NCBI GenBank assembly: GCA_030158675.1 | Contig: JAOASL010000003.1 | Location: 186,001-250,000 of the forward strand | From: Burkholderiaceae bacterium | GTDB lineage: Bacteria; Pseudomonadota; Gammaproteobacteria; Burkholderiales; Burkholderiaceae_D | DNA length: 64,000 bases | Reading direction: 5' to 3' | Shown here: in pieces, positions 10,687 through 20,806 of the stretch | Layout: every line of letters starts with the position of its first letter | Position numbering within the stretch: position 1 is the stretch's first letter | Notes under the pieces: model-generated | Told to the model about the DNA's origin: nothing | The model's database searches: none | The model's input: the letters and a program-made list of their open reading frames with translations, nothing else | Made by a program: the position numbers and the translations under genes

Positions 10687-11697
10687 ATGACCATCAAGGT
10701 TGCCATCAATGGCTACGGCCGGATCGGCCGCAATATCCTGCGCGCCCACTACGAAGGCGGCAAGAAGCATGACGTTCAGATCGTCGCGATCAACGACCTC
10801 GGCAATCCCGAGTCGAACGCGCACCTGACCCAGTACGATACCGCCCACGGCAAGTTCCCGGGCACCGTGTCGGTCGAGGGTGACTACATGATCGTTAACG
10901 GCGACAAGATCCGTGTGTTCGCGCAGCGCGACCCGGTACAGATTCCGTGGGGCGAACTGGGCGTTGATGTCGTGCTCGAGTGCACCGGCTTTTTCACGTC
11001 GAAGGAAAAGGCCTCCGCACACCTGAAGGGCGGTGCCAAGAAGGTGATCATTTCCGCACCGGGCGGCAAGGATGTCGATGCGACCGTCGTGTTTGGCGTA
11101 AACCAGTCGGTGCTGAAGTCAACCGACACCGTGATCTCCAATGCATCGTGTACCACCAACTGTCTCGCGCCGCTGGTCAAGCCGCTGAACGACAAGATCG
11201 GCGTGCTGAACGGTCTGATGACAACCGTTCACGCGTACACCAACGACCAGGTGCTGACCGACGTGATGCATGAAGACCTGCGCCGTGCGCGTTCGGCCAC
11301 GATGTCGATGATCCCGACCAAGACTGGCGCCGCCGCCGCGGTTGGCCTGGTGCTGCCGGAACTGAACGGCAAGCTGGACGGTTACGCGATCCGCGTCCCG
11401 ACCATCAACGTGTCGGTCGTCGATCTGTCCTTCATCGCTGCGCGTGACACCACTGCAGACGAAGTCAACGCAATTATGAAGGAAGCTGCCGACGGTGCGC
11501 TGAGAGGCATCCTGACCTACAACACCGCGCCGCTGGTATCGATCGACTACAACCACAACCCGGCGTCGTCGAACTTTGATGCGACGCTGACGAAGGTGTC
11601 TGGTCGTCTGGTCAAAGTGTCGTCCTGGTACGACAATGAATGGGGCTTCAGCAACCGCATGCTGGATACCACCGTTGCTCTGATGACGGCAAAGTAA
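10687..11697 (+). CDS. gap: Glyceraldehyde-3-phosphate dehydrogenase, type I
   Basis: Oxidises glyceraldehyde 3-phosphate to 1,3-bisphosphoglycerate with NAD. The NAD-binding start is [10 protein letters not shown]. The catalytic cysteine is in [13 protein letters not shown], and the acid-base His is in the HAYTNDQ segment. Length 336 is normal. A good Shine-Dalgarno (AGGAG) precedes the ATG by 6 bp. It lies downstream of tkt and is closed by a strong intrinsic terminator at 11784-11820. Confidence 0.97.
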   Translation: MTIKVAINGYGRIGRNILRAHYEGGKKHDVQIVAINDLGNPESNAHLTQYDTAHGKFPGTVSVEGDYMIVNGDKIRVFAQRDPVQIPWGELGVDVVLECTGFFTSKEKASAHLKGGAKKVIISAPGGKDVDATVVFGVNQSVLKSTDTVISNASCTTNCLAPLVKPLNDKIGVLNGLMTTVHAYTNDQVLTDVMHEDLRRARSATMSMIPTKTGAAAAVGLVLPELNGKLDGYAIRVPTINVSVVDLSFIAARDTTADEVNAIMKEAADGALRGILTYNTAPLVSIDYNHNPASSNFDATLTKVSGRLVKVSSWYDNEWGFSNRMLDTTVALMTAK

Positions 11698-11783
11698 GCA
11701 GGGCTGCTGGCCTATTCATTGCGCGCAGGCTTAGCTGCAGGATGCAGTCTGTGTCGCAACGATTGAGATGAAACTCACGAAAT

Positions 11784-11820
11784 GCAAAAGGGATCGCCTC
11801 TGCGATCCCTTTTGCTTTAC
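11784..11820. terminator. Bidirectional intrinsic terminator between gap and the lipoprotein pair
   Basis: A perfect 14-bp inverted repeat with arms GCAAAAGGGATCGC (11784-11797) and GCGATCCCTTTTGC (11802-11815) and a 4-nt loop. T-rich stretches on both strands allow it to serve gap and the convergent gene ending at 11844. Confidence 0.9.
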
Positions 11821-11843
11821 CTGCTCGACAACGAGTAGATAAA

Positions 11844-12338
11844 TTATTTTTGCGATGTCCTGATAAACACAGCATCTCCTATCTTATTGAACGCCGACTC
11901 ATAAATTTTCGGATCCATGATCGGCTTTTCACGGTTGGCTTGCTGTCCGTACTCTCTCGTGGTTTTATCCCGCTGTACGAAGTTGAGTCTGACCTTGGTT
12001 GTCTTCGGTCCGATTTCCTCGACGAAGGCCGTGACCGCAGTCTTTCCTTCAGAGCGCATGCTGCTGATGTTTTCGAGGAAGGCCTTTAATCCATCCGCAC
12101 CCTTGAGCGGCGATTCGGCGGAAATGAAGCCTGTCTCAAGGCTGGCCGAGTTCACGATGTAGCCCAAGTCCTGGAAAACCGACATCGTCGAGTTGAATGT
12201 CGTTTTCTTTTCTGCATCGAATTGTCTTGACTGGAATGATTGAATTTCCAGCGAGCTCTTCTCCGGTGCGGGATTGTCAATTGCGCAGGCACAGAGCAGA
12301 AACGGCGCTGCCAGCGTCAGCAAGAATGGGATTTTCAT
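11844..12338 (-). CDS. Small lipoprotein of unknown function
   Basis: A 164-residue protein starting MKIPFLLTLAAPFLLCAC, a clear lipoprotein signal with lipobox LCAC. An upstream in-frame ATG at 12404 would bury the signal, so I use 12338. The mature part is soluble; it includes SRQFDA, a segment about a sequence variant ETGFISAES and a C-terminal KIGDAVFIRTSQK. I do not recognise a named family. The preceding lipoprotein gene stops at 12355, 16 bp upstream, so the two are probably one operon. Base composition is unusually AT-rich for the window (43-52% GC in lines of this region counted by hand, against 65% in a tkt line). Confidence 0.75.
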   Translation of the reverse strand: MKIPFLLTLAAPFLLCACAIDNPAPEKSSLEIQSFQSRQFDAEKKTTFNSTMSVFQDLGYIVNSASLETGFISAESPLKGADGLKAFLENISSMRSEGKTAVTAFVEEIGPKTTKVRLNFVQRDKTTREYGQQANREKPIMDPKIYESAFNKIGDAVFIRTSQK

Positions 12339-12354
12339 GGCAAATGCTCCGTGC

Positions 12355-12759
12355 TTAGAACGAGGATGAGCGAGACGAAAAATCGACGACAGTCTTGACA
12401 CCATTGAGCTCCCTGAATTTGATGATCAGTGTGATCGTTCTACTGGATTGTTCAAAGCCTGACGTGCTGCTGCTTCCGCCGAGAAGAATGATGGTGGCGC
12501 CGATGCCGCTCGAACTTGAGTTCGCTACGACAGCGTGTTTCTGATAGGTCCAGGTTTCGTCGCCATCAGCGCTTTGGGTAACTAGATTAGGGGCGCCAAA
12601 AGAATCAATTACTTCCTGTTGCGATGTGATGTTTTTTTTCAGCGTCAGGCTGACTTGGCCGGCAGTCAGCTTGTTCTGTCCTATCGTTTCTTTCGGGGGC
12701 GTTGCGCAGCCGGTCAGCAGTGCGAAGCAACTAGCGGCGATGCATAAGTGAATTCTCAT
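12355..12759 (-). CDS. Small lipoprotein with BamE/SmpA-like domain
   Basis: A 134-residue protein with signal peptide MRIHLCIAASCFALLTGC, lipobox LTGC and Cys18. The mature part has the pattern of the SmpA/OmlA (BamE-like) fold: a helix after TAGQVSLTLKKNITSQQEV, then DSFGAPNLV, then a strand with ETWTYQK. BamE itself is an outer-membrane assembly lipoprotein, but many relatives have unknown roles, and the serine-rich insert (SSSSGIG, GGSSSTSG) is not typical of BamE. The start at 12759 is preferred over the ATG at 12882, which would place the signal inside the protein. It is first of the two-gene lipoprotein operon in AT-rich DNA. Confidence 0.7.
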   Translation of the reverse strand: MRIHLCIAASCFALLTGCATPPKETIGQNKLTAGQVSLTLKKNITSQQEVIDSFGAPNLVTQSADGDETWTYQKHAVVANSSSSGIGATIILLGGSSSTSGFEQSSRTITLIIKFRELNGVKTVVDFSSRSSSF

Positions 12760-12929
12760 GTCATTGTTGAGATAAATATCTATTCGGTCAGCGGGATCGC
12801 AGGCCGTTAGATCATTGTCAGAAATGAAATTGGAATTCTGGCGGGTAATTGCTTTAATGGCAATATTTCTGTGGCCAGCCAACGACGAAATGATGCATTT
12901 CGTCGGGCTAGTTTGGAGCGTAATTCAAC

Positions 12930-15638
12930 TCACAGAATCGATTGCCAAAGGGCGATTACTGCGTTTCGCAGTTTCTCAACCGTTGCCGGTTCGATGCGTG
13001 CACGCTCTGCGCCGCGCATCCGTATCAGGTGCTGAAGTCTGCGAAATTCGCGATAGGCGTCAGACACCTGGAGCGCCAGATCAGCGTCGATCAGCCCCAG
13101 ATTTCCGGCTAGCCTGAGCAGTGAAATATTTCCGATATCTGCAGTCAGGGCGGAAAAATCGCATGCATGCGCCAGCACCACATACTGCACGATGAACTCG
13201 ATGTCGATCATGCCGCCTGCATCATGTTTCAGGTCGAACATGCCGGAGTGGTTCGGGTGCGCGTCGTGCATGCGCTTGCGCATGGCCAGCACTTCCTCGC
13301 GAAGGGCTGCTGCGTCACGCCGCTGCCGCAACAGGTCGGTGCGCAGCGCCTCAAAGCGTGCGCCGATCGCCGCATCGCCGGCACAAAAGCGCGCCCGCGT
13401 CAGCGCCTGGTGTTCCCACACCCACGCGGATTGCCGCTGATATTTTTCGAATGCATTGACAGACGACACCAGCAGACCGCTGGCGCCATCAGGCCGCAGC
13501 GCGATGTCGATGTCGAACAGAATACCGGCTGAGGTGGGGCTGGTCATCCAGCTGATGAAGCGTTGTGCCAGCTTCGCATACAGTGGTGGCGCGTCCTGGT
13601 CGTCATCGTCGTACAGGAAGATCACGTCAAGGTCGGACGCATACCCCAGCTCCTTGCCACCAAGTTTGCCGTAGGCAATCACCGCAAATGCCGGCTGTTC
13701 GCGATGGCGATTCGGCAGCGTCTTCCAGACGGCTTCGATGGTAGTGTGCACCAGCACATCAGCCAGAGCCGACAGGTGGTCCGCCAGCCGCTCGACTGTC
13801 AGCAGGCCGCCCAGATCCTGCGCCAGCAGCCGGAACAGCTGCGCGTGGTGTATCTCGCGCAGCGCATCCATTTGCCGCTCGGTATCGCCTTCAAAACCTT
13901 GCAGCCGGTTACGGCATTCGAGGGTAACGGCCACCCAGTCCGGCTCGCCCTTCAGGCTGGCGTCGTCGAGCAGTTCGTCCATCAGCATCGGGTGGCGGGT
14001 CAGATATTGCGCGGCCCAGCCGCTGGCGGCCATCATGCGGACCACGCGACCGAGCGCATGCGGGTACTCGGTGAGCAACTCGAGATAGGCTGAACGACGT
14101 GCAATCGCTTCGAAGAAGTCAATCAACCGTCCCAGCGTGGCCGAGCGCGTTCCACCTTCGCGTGCCACCATCGGCAGCGCAGTGCGCATCAATGCGTGCA
14201 GCTGGATCTTGCGCTGTTCAGGCAGGGATTGCAGGCGGGTCGAGCGCAGCGAAATCAGCAGCCGTCGGGCCGACGTGCTTGCATCGTCAAACTGTAGCGT
14301 TGACAGATAAGCACTCAGCGCGTCCTCGTCTGCGTCGTCCAGCAAGGGCGCAGCCGTGCCTTCGCCATCCCTGGCGTTGCTGCTTTTGTCCTCGAACATT
14401 GCGTCGAATTGCATGGCGACCCACTGGCTGCATTCGTCGTAGGCGTGCTTCAGCGCCGTCACATCGGCAAAGCCCATCATTGTGGCGATCCGCTGCCGGT
14501 CTGCTTCCGGTGCGGGCAGCACGTGGGTTTGCGCATCGTCGAGATACTGTATGCGGTGCTCGAGGTTGCGCAGGAAACGATACGACGCCAGCAGCCGGTC
14601 GACCACGTCCGGTGCCAGCAGTTTTTTCTCGGCCAGCGTGCGTAGCGTCGTGCGCGTCGAGCGGTCGCGCAGCGCAGGATCGCGTCCGCCGCGGATCAGC
14701 TGGAATACCTGGGCCAGAAATTCAACCTCGCGTATGCCGCCACGGCCGAGCTTGACGTTTACGTCGCGTTCCGGGTGGCGCGTCTCCTGGCGCACCACCT
14801 CGGCGCGGATTTGCGCATGCATATTGCGCAGCGCATTGATCGCGCCGAAATCAAGGTAACGGCGGTATACGAAAGGCGTCACCAGCTGCTCGAGTTGCGT
14901 GATGTCCTGCAGCTCGCCCGTCATCGCGCGCGCCTTGACCCACGCATAACGCTCCCATTCGCGACCTTGTACCAGCAGATAGTCTTCCAGCATCGCGAAA
15001 CTCGCGGCCAGCGGTCCGGAGGAGCCGTTCGGACGCAGCGCCATGTCGACCCGAAAGCTGAAGCCATCCTCGGTGATTTCTGCGATGTCAGCGATTAGCT
15101 TGCGGCCGAGCCGCAAGAAAAATTCGTGGTTCGACAGCAGACGCTGACCGTCGCGCTGTGCAACGGTTTCGCCCCCTTCCGGATACAGAAAGATCAGATC
15201 GATATCGGAGGACACGTTCAGCTCGCCGCCGCCGAGTTTGCCCATGCCGACCACGATCATCTGCTGCGGCCGTCCTGATTCTTCGCCGGTCGGCACGCCA
15301 TGGACGTCGGTCATCGCGCCATACAGGTCGGCAAGGTGAATTCGCACCGCAAAGTCGGCGAAGCGGGAGATCGCGGCGACCACTTCCGACAGGTCGGCCC
15401 GTCCGGACACGTCGCGCACGACGATCGCACTGACCAGCAGATTGCGCAGGCGCCGCATGGCCGCACGCAGCGACGGGGCATTCGCCCGCAGCTCGGCCAG
15501 CCAGCTATCAAAGCCCAGATCGGAAAGTGGTTGGCCGCTCATCCGCTCCAGCAGACCTGCCCGCGCCGGGTCGGCGGCCAGCCAGCGTTCGACGAACCGC
15601 GACGGAACGAGGGGAGTCAAAGGAAGGTTTGTGGTCAT
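12930..15638 (-). CDS. glnE: Bifunctional glutamine synthetase adenylyltransferase / deadenylyltransferase
   Basis: Adds AMP to or removes AMP from a tyrosine of glutamine synthetase in response to nitrogen status, signalled by PII and glutamine. Two nucleotidyltransferase domains are visible: the N-terminal deadenylylase with GKLGGGELNVSSDIDLIFLY and the C-terminal adenylylase with GKLGGKELGYASDLDVIFLY, each with the GxS...DxD signature. The 902 residues are slightly shorter than the E. coli protein (about 946). It is divergent from yhdP across 123 bp. glnA and PII genes are not in the window. Confidence 0.96.
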   Translation of the reverse strand: MTTNLPLTPLVPSRFVERWLAADPARAGLLERMSGQPLSDLGFDSWLAELRANAPSLRAAMRRLRNLLVSAIVVRDVSGRADLSEVVAAISRFADFAVRIHLADLYGAMTDVHGVPTGEESGRPQQMIVVGMGKLGGGELNVSSDIDLIFLYPEGGETVAQRDGQRLLSNHEFFLRLGRKLIADIAEITEDGFSFRVDMALRPNGSSGPLAASFAMLEDYLLVQGREWERYAWVKARAMTGELQDITQLEQLVTPFVYRRYLDFGAINALRNMHAQIRAEVVRQETRHPERDVNVKLGRGGIREVEFLAQVFQLIRGGRDPALRDRSTRTTLRTLAEKKLLAPDVVDRLLASYRFLRNLEHRIQYLDDAQTHVLPAPEADRQRIATMMGFADVTALKHAYDECSQWVAMQFDAMFEDKSSNARDGEGTAAPLLDDADEDALSAYLSTLQFDDASTSARRLLISLRSTRLQSLPEQRKIQLHALMRTALPMVAREGGTRSATLGRLIDFFEAIARRSAYLELLTEYPHALGRVVRMMAASGWAAQYLTRHPMLMDELLDDASLKGEPDWVAVTLECRNRLQGFEGDTERQMDALREIHHAQLFRLLAQDLGGLLTVERLADHLSALADVLVHTTIEAVWKTLPNRHREQPAFAVIAYGKLGGKELGYASDLDVIFLYDDDDQDAPPLYAKLAQRFISWMTSPTSAGILFDIDIALRPDGASGLLVSSVNAFEKYQRQSAWVWEHQALTRARFCAGDAAIGARFEALRTDLLRQRRDAAALREEVLAMRKRMHDAHPNHSGMFDLKHDAGGMIDIEFIVQYVVLAHACDFSALTADIGNISLLRLAGNLGLIDADLALQVSDAYREFRRLQHLIRMRGAERARIEPATVEKLRNAVIALWQSIL

Positions 15639-15761
15639 GATAGGCGTGGAAACGGGGATATGGGAGCGAGTACCTGCTTACGGGTATCATAACGATAAAG
15701 CGGTGAGCGGGATTCGCCGACGCTGACGCGTGCCGCGCGAACCGCAACCCATTTCCGGCTG

Positions 15762-18700
15762 ATGTCGATCCATCCTCAACAATCCAATCTCCGCCCGCGC
15801 CGCTTTCTGAGTGCAGGGCAGGCCATTGCGTCAGCCTTGTCGACGGCCAGTCGCTTCACGCACCGGGCATTCGCCTGGCTGATGGTTGCTGCCGTGGTCG
15901 GTTACTTCGCATTTTGCGCGCTGTTCCTGGGTCTGCGCTACGTCATCCTGCCCAATATCGATCACTACAAGCCGCAAGTATCCCGACTGGCGAGCCAGTT
16001 GCTGAACCGTCCGGTGACGATCAATGGGATTCGTGCCAACTGGCAAGGCTTGCGCCCGCAATTGCAGCTTGAGAACGTGGTGATCCACGATGACAGGGGT
16101 GAGCGTGCGTTGCAGCTACCGCAGGTGAATGCGACGCTCTCCTGGTTGACCGTACTCGGCCAGTTACGCCTGGCATCGCTGGAGCTGCTGAGTCCGGATC
16201 TTGAGGTCGAACGCGACGTGGATGGCCGGCTTTATGTTGCCGGTATCCGCATTGATGCCGGTCAGCCAGACGATGGCCGCGGGCTCGACTGGCTGCTTGC
16301 GCAGCGCGAGATCATCATTCGCGGCGGCATCTTGCACTGGACCGACCGGCGGCGCGATGCGCCCGAGCTGGAGCTCACCGATATCAATTTTGTGCTGCAT
16401 AACCAATGGCGTTCCCATCGGCTTGCATTACGCGCAACGCCGCCGTCCGAACTGGCGGCGCCGATCGATCTGCGCGCCGAATTCTTTCGTCCGGCGTTTA
16501 GCTCACGCAGTGCAGATTTTGGTGAATGGGTAGGCGAGCTTTACCTTGACTGGCGCAACACCGATCTTGAGGGCTGGAAGCGCTATGTCGACTTGCCCTG
16601 GGATATCAACGGAGGCCGCGGTACGCTGCGCGCATGGCTGAATTTCAAACGCGGGGTGATCGAGAATGTCACTGCCGATCTCGATTTGAAGGAAGCCTCC
16701 GTGACCCTCGCAAAAGGGCTGGAGCCGCTTAGGGTACTGGAAGTCAGCGGGCGGATTTCTGCCGGCGAGACCGCCAGCGGGCTGAAACAGAAACTGCTGT
16801 CGTTCGGCATGCAGGGGCATGCGCTGACGCTGACGAATTTTTCTTTGCGCACCGCGCAGGGAACGGTACTGCCGCGTATCACCGCAAGTCACCATTACTC
16901 AGCCGCGGTTTCCGGCCGCGCTGAGCATCATGAGCTGAGAGTCAGCGCACTCGACCTCGAAGCGCTTGCCCACCTGGCGAATTACCTGCCGATGTCACCG
17001 GGCGAACGGCGTCTGCTTGACGATTTCGCGCCGCGTGGAGAACTGAAAAATTTCTCGGCGAGCTGGGACGGTGAATTGCCCGGATCAGGCAAGTACCGCG
17101 TCAGTGGCAGTTTCGAGCGCCTCGCGCTGCAGGAACAGGAGGCGGCTGAAGGCCGTGCCGCCGTACCCGGCTTTGAAGGTCTGTCAGGTGAGATCGACGC
17201 AAATCAGGACAGCGGCCGCGTGAAGCTGAAGGGGGAGCGCAGCACCCTGTATCTGGCGAAATACCTGAACGAGTCGACCCTGTACTTCGACGAACTGGCA
17301 TTGGCTGGCAGCTGGTCGTTCCTCAATGGGCGCAAGCAGCTCGATGTCAGGGTGGCCGGCATGGAATTCCTGCAGTCGGGCCTGCGCGGACGTGTCGACG
17401 CTACTCACGTGCTGCCCTGGCCACTGGTTCCAGGCAAACTTGGTGAGATCGATCTGAAAGCGCATTTCCCGACCGTCCGCCTGGACCGGGTCGTCGGTTA
17501 TCTGCCGGCCGCGGCCGGTGCCGAAACGCGTGACTGGATGAGCGGTGCGCTGATCGATGGCCATGCCAACGATGTCAGCCTCGTCATCAAGGGCAATCTC
17601 GACAAATTTCCTTTCCTGCCGACGCCAGGCACGCTGGGGCCAAACGGCGTGTTTCGCGTGAGCGCACAGATTGCGCATGGCAAGCTGAGCCCGACACCAC
17701 AGCAGCTGGGACCGGACAGGCGCACGCCGCTGTGGCCACGGATCGAAGAGATCGACGGTCGCGTGACGATCGATCGCACCCGTCTGCATGTGCACGCAGA
17801 CAGTGCCAAGACCTTCGGCGTGCCGCTGACCGGTGTCGAAGTCGTGATGCCCGATTTTTTCGCAGAACATCCGGCGCTCGACATCACGGGCAGTGCGACC
17901 GGGCCGGCGCAACTGATGCTGAACTACGTGAATGTCACACCGATCAGCGGCTGGATAGACGACTTCACCGAAGAAGCCCGCGCCGGCGGTAATGCGCGGC
18001 TTAATCTGAAGATGCAGTTGCCGCTGTCCGATACCGCCGAGCCGGTAGTGCAGGGCAATGTGCGTTTCAGCGGCAACGAGGTGCAGTTGTGGCGTACGAT
18101 GCCGGCCGTTGCCCAGCTGCATGGCGAACTGGGATTTTCCAACCAGGGCTTCCAGCTGTCCGGCATGCATGGCAATTTCATCGGCGGACCGGTGCTGCTG
18201 TCGGGCGGCACCCAACGCGATGGCAGTACGACCGTGAAAATCGATGGCAGCGTGACGGCCGACGGTATCGTGCGCGCTGCGCCCGGTACGGAGGCCAAGC
18301 GGCTGGCGCGCAGACTGTCGGGCAATGCGCGCTATGCGGCCAGCGTCAGGGTCAGGAACCAGCGGATGGAATTCTCGCTGGACTCCCCTCTCAGCGGCCT
18401 GGCGATGGATCTGCCGGCACCTTTGCAGAAAGTCGCCAGCGAAAGCCTGCCGTTGCGGCTGACCATTGTCCCCGCCGGGCAGTCTGACTCGGCGCTGGAG
18501 AGCGAAGACATTCGCGTCAGCCTCGGACGTTCGATCTCGGCGCGCTACTTGCGGCAGCGTCCGGCCGGCAAAAATGCATCCTGGCGGGTAGTGCGCGGCG
18601 CGATCGGCGTGAATGCCGCGGCCGGTTTGCCAGACAGCGGAGTGTCGCTGTCAGCCAGCCTGTCATCGTTGAACCTTGATATCTGGCGCAATCTGATCGC

Positions 18701-19916
18701 CGGCCCTGCCAGCGAGGCTGCGGCGACGTCCGACAGCGGCCATGCATCGCCGATCATGGCCTATCTGTTGCCGGATACCGTCAGCTTGCGTGCCGGCGGG
18801 CTGACCTTTGCCGAGCGCACCATCGAGAATGCGGCCATCGGTGTCTCGCGCAGCCGCAGCGGCTGGCATTTCAGCGTGAGTTCGGATGAAATCGTCGGTC
18901 GCGCGAGCTGGGAGGATCCTTTGTCGGAGCGCGGGGCGGGCAAGCTGAGCGCACGCTTGTCGAAGCTGAAAATCGAACAGAACAATGCTTCCGACGTGAC
19001 CGAAATTCTGAGTGGGCGCAAGCCGGAATTTACCGAGTTGCCCGGTCTCGATATCGTGGTCGAGAATTTTGATTTGCGCGGCATGCGTCTGGGCCGGCTT
19101 GAGCTGGTCGCCAGTAACGCCGGCCTGCCAACTGGCGGTGGGCGCGAGTGGCGAATGAGCCGGCTGGCCATCTTCAACCCGGGCGCCAGCATGTTTGCGA
19201 CCGGCCAGTGGATCACGGGTCTGAACGGCGGGCAGACAACGCTGAATTACGAACTCGACATCACTGACGCCGGCAAGCTGCTCGATCGCATGGGCTTCGA
19301 GCGCACGCTCAAGGGCGGCAAAGGCAAGATGGAGGGCGAACTCAGCTGGCGTGGCGATCCGGTCACCTTTGATTTCCCCAGTATGTCGGGCAATATCAGC
19401 CTGAAGCTGGGTGCAGGCCAGTTTCTGAAGGCAGACCCCGGCGCTGCCAAACTGCTTGGCGTGCTGAGCCTGCAGTCGCTGCCGCGCCGTCTGACGCTCG
19501 ATTTCCGTGATGTCTTCTCCGAAGGTTTCAGCTTCGATTCGATCGCCAGCACGGCGTCGATCTCGCGTGGCACGCTCACCAGCGACAGCTTCAAGATGCG
19601 TGGCCCGCAAGCGGTGGTTCTGATGGACGGTACGGTCGATCTGGCACAGGAGATACAAAATCTGAACGTGGTCGTGATTCCCGATCTGAATATCGGCGGG
19701 GCTTCGGTGCTTTACGGACTGGCGGTTAATCCGGTGATCGGTCTGGGCACCTTTCTCGCACAGTATGTGCTGAAGAATCCGCTGTCGACCGCGCTGACCC
19801 AGGAATACCAGGTCACGGGTCCCTGGAAGGATCCGGTGATCAAGAAAGTTTCCGGCCGTCGCAAGCCGACGTCCGACGCGGACAACAGTTCACAGTCCTC
19901 AGGGCCGGCAAAATGA
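15762..19916 (+). CDS. yhdP: YhdP family AsmA-like protein
   Basis: A 1384-residue AsmA-like protein. YhdP in enterobacteria spans the periplasm from the inner membrane and takes part in phospholipid transport to the outer membrane with TamB and YdbH. One N-terminal membrane segment is visible at about residues 37-60. The rest is a long chain of beta-rich repeats, and the C-terminal AsmA-type segment contains TLNYELDITDAGKLLDR. The next gene overlaps by 4 bp (ATGA), so translation is coupled. The order glnE | yhdP-nitrilase-tldD is seen in many beta- and gammaproteobacteria. Confidence 0.92.
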   Translation: MSIHPQQSNLRPRRFLSAGQAIASALSTASRFTHRAFAWLMVAAVVGYFAFCALFLGLRYVILPNIDHYKPQVSRLASQLLNRPVTINGIRANWQGLRPQLQLENVVIHDDRGERALQLPQVNATLSWLTVLGQLRLASLELLSPDLEVERDVDGRLYVAGIRIDAGQPDDGRGLDWLLAQREIIIRGGILHWTDRRRDAPELELTDINFVLHNQWRSHRLALRATPPSELAAPIDLRAEFFRPAFSSRSADFGEWVGELYLDWRNTDLEGWKRYVDLPWDINGGRGTLRAWLNFKRGVIENVTADLDLKEASVTLAKGLEPLRVLEVSGRISAGETASGLKQKLLSFGMQGHALTLTNFSLRTAQGTVLPRITASHHYSAAVSGRAEHHELRVSALDLEALAHLANYLPMSPGERRLLDDFAPRGELKNFSASWDGELPGSGKYRVSGSFERLALQEQEAAEGRAAVPGFEGLSGEIDANQDSGRVKLKGERSTLYLAKYLNESTLYFDELALAGSWSFLNGRKQLDVRVAGMEFLQSGLRGRVDATHVLPWPLVPGKLGEIDLKAHFPTVRLDRVVGYLPAAAGAETRDWMSGALIDGHANDVSLVIKGNLDKFPFLPTPGTLGPNGVFRVSAQIAHGKLSPTPQQLGPDRRTPLWPRIEEIDGRVTIDRTRLHVHADSAKTFGVPLTGVEVVMPDFFAEHPALDITGSATGPAQLMLNYVNVTPISGWIDDFTEEARAGGNARLNLKMQLPLSDTAEPVVQGNVRFSGNEVQLWRTMPAVAQLHGELGFSNQGFQLSGMHGNFIGGPVLLSGGTQRDGSTTVKIDGSVTADGIVRAAPGTEAKRLARRLSGNARYAASVRVRNQRMEFSLDSPLSGLAMDLPAPLQKVASESLPLRLTIVPAGQSDSALESEDIRVSLGRSISARYLRQRPAGKNASWRVVRGAIGVNAAAGLPDSGVSLSASLSSLNLDIWRNLIAGPASEAAATSDSGHASPIMAYLLPDTVSLRAGGLTFAERTIENAAIGVSRSRSGWHFSVSSDEIVGRASWEDPLSERGAGKLSARLSKLKIEQNNASDVTEILSGRKPEFTELPGLDIVVENFDLRGMRLGRLELVASNAGLPTGGGREWRMSRLAIFNPGASMFATGQWITGLNGGQTTLNYELDITDAGKLLDRMGFERTLKGGKGKMEGELSWRGDPVTFDFPSMSGNISLKLGAGQFLKADPGAAKLLGVLSLQSLPRRLTLDFRDVFSEGFSFDSIASTASISRGTLTSDSFKMRGPQAVVLMDGTVDLAQEIQNLNVVVIPDLNIGGASVLYGLAVNPVIGLGTFLAQYVLKNPLSTALTQEYQVTGPWKDPVIKKVSGRRKPTSDADNSSQSSGPAK

Positions 19917-20734
19917 CCGACGACGGTAGACAGCGCAAATTTCAGGTGGCCGCCATCCAGATGGTGTCGACGCCGGAACCCGAAGAGAACCGGCGTACTG
20001 CCGAACAGCTGGTGTGCGAAGCTGCGGATGCCGGTGCCCGGCTGGTATTGTTACCCGAGTACTGGGCCATCCTCGGCCACCGCGACACCGACAAGCTCGA
20101 CCATGCCGAAGCGCCCGGCGACGGGCCCCTGCAGGAGTTCATGGCGGAACTGGCGCAGAAGACCGGCGTGTGGCTGCTTGGCGGCACCGTGCCCTTGCGT
20201 TCGCAAGAGCCCGGCAAGGTACTCAATTCGCTGCTCGCCTATGCGCCGGACGGCGCGCAGGCGGCGCGCTACGACAAGATCCACCTGTTCGGCTTTTCAC
20301 GCGGCACCGAATCTTTCGATGAGTCGCGCACCATCTTGCCTGGTAGCGACATCGGGTTGCTGGAAACGCCGTTCGCGCGGATCGGCCTGTCGATCTGTTA
20401 CGACCTGCGTTTTCCTGAGCTGTATCGTGCCATGGGGCACTGCGACCTGATCGTCGTGCCGTCGGCGTTCACCTACACCACAGGGCGCGCGCACTGGGAG
20501 ATTCTGCTCCGCGCGCGGGCGATCGAAAACCAGTGCTTCGTCCTTGCCGCCGCGCAGGGCGGGCAGCATCCGAACGGCCGGCAGACCTGGGGGCACAGCA
20601 TGCTGGTCGACCCCTGGGGCGAGATCGGCGCGCAGCGCGCCGAAGGCGAGGGCGTCATCAGCGGGGAAGTCGACCGCGATTTGATGGAAGGCGTGCGGCG
20701 CAGCTTGCCGGCGCTGACGCACCGAAAACTATAG
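19913..20734 (+). CDS. Carbon-nitrogen hydrolase, Nit1/deaminated-glutathione amidase type
   Basis: Nitrilase superfamily, 273 residues. The catalytic triad is complete: Glu in LLPEYWAI, Lys in YDKIHLFGF and Cys in LSICYDLRFPELYR. The KIHLFGF and GTVPLRS segments resemble the Nit1 branch, which hydrolyses deaminated glutathione made by transaminase side reactions. That substrate assignment is from family knowledge, not proven here. The start overlaps the yhdP stop as ATGA. The next gene, tldD, begins 72 bp later. Confidence 0.88.
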   Translation: MTDDGRQRKFQVAAIQMVSTPEPEENRRTAEQLVCEAADAGARLVLLPEYWAILGHRDTDKLDHAEAPGDGPLQEFMAELAQKTGVWLLGGTVPLRSQEPGKVLNSLLAYAPDGAQAARYDKIHLFGFSRGTESFDESRTILPGSDIGLLETPFARIGLSICYDLRFPELYRAMGHCDLIVVPSAFTYTTGRAHWEILLRARAIENQCFVLAAAQGGQHPNGRQTWGHSMLVDPWGEIGAQRAEGEGVISGEVDRDLMEGVRRSLPALTHRKL

Positions 20735-20806
20735 CTGGCGGCGCCTCGGCGCGCGCTGGCGCTATCCATTAGAATCAGGGTTCGATTTTTTTGCCGCCGA
20801 TTCCCC

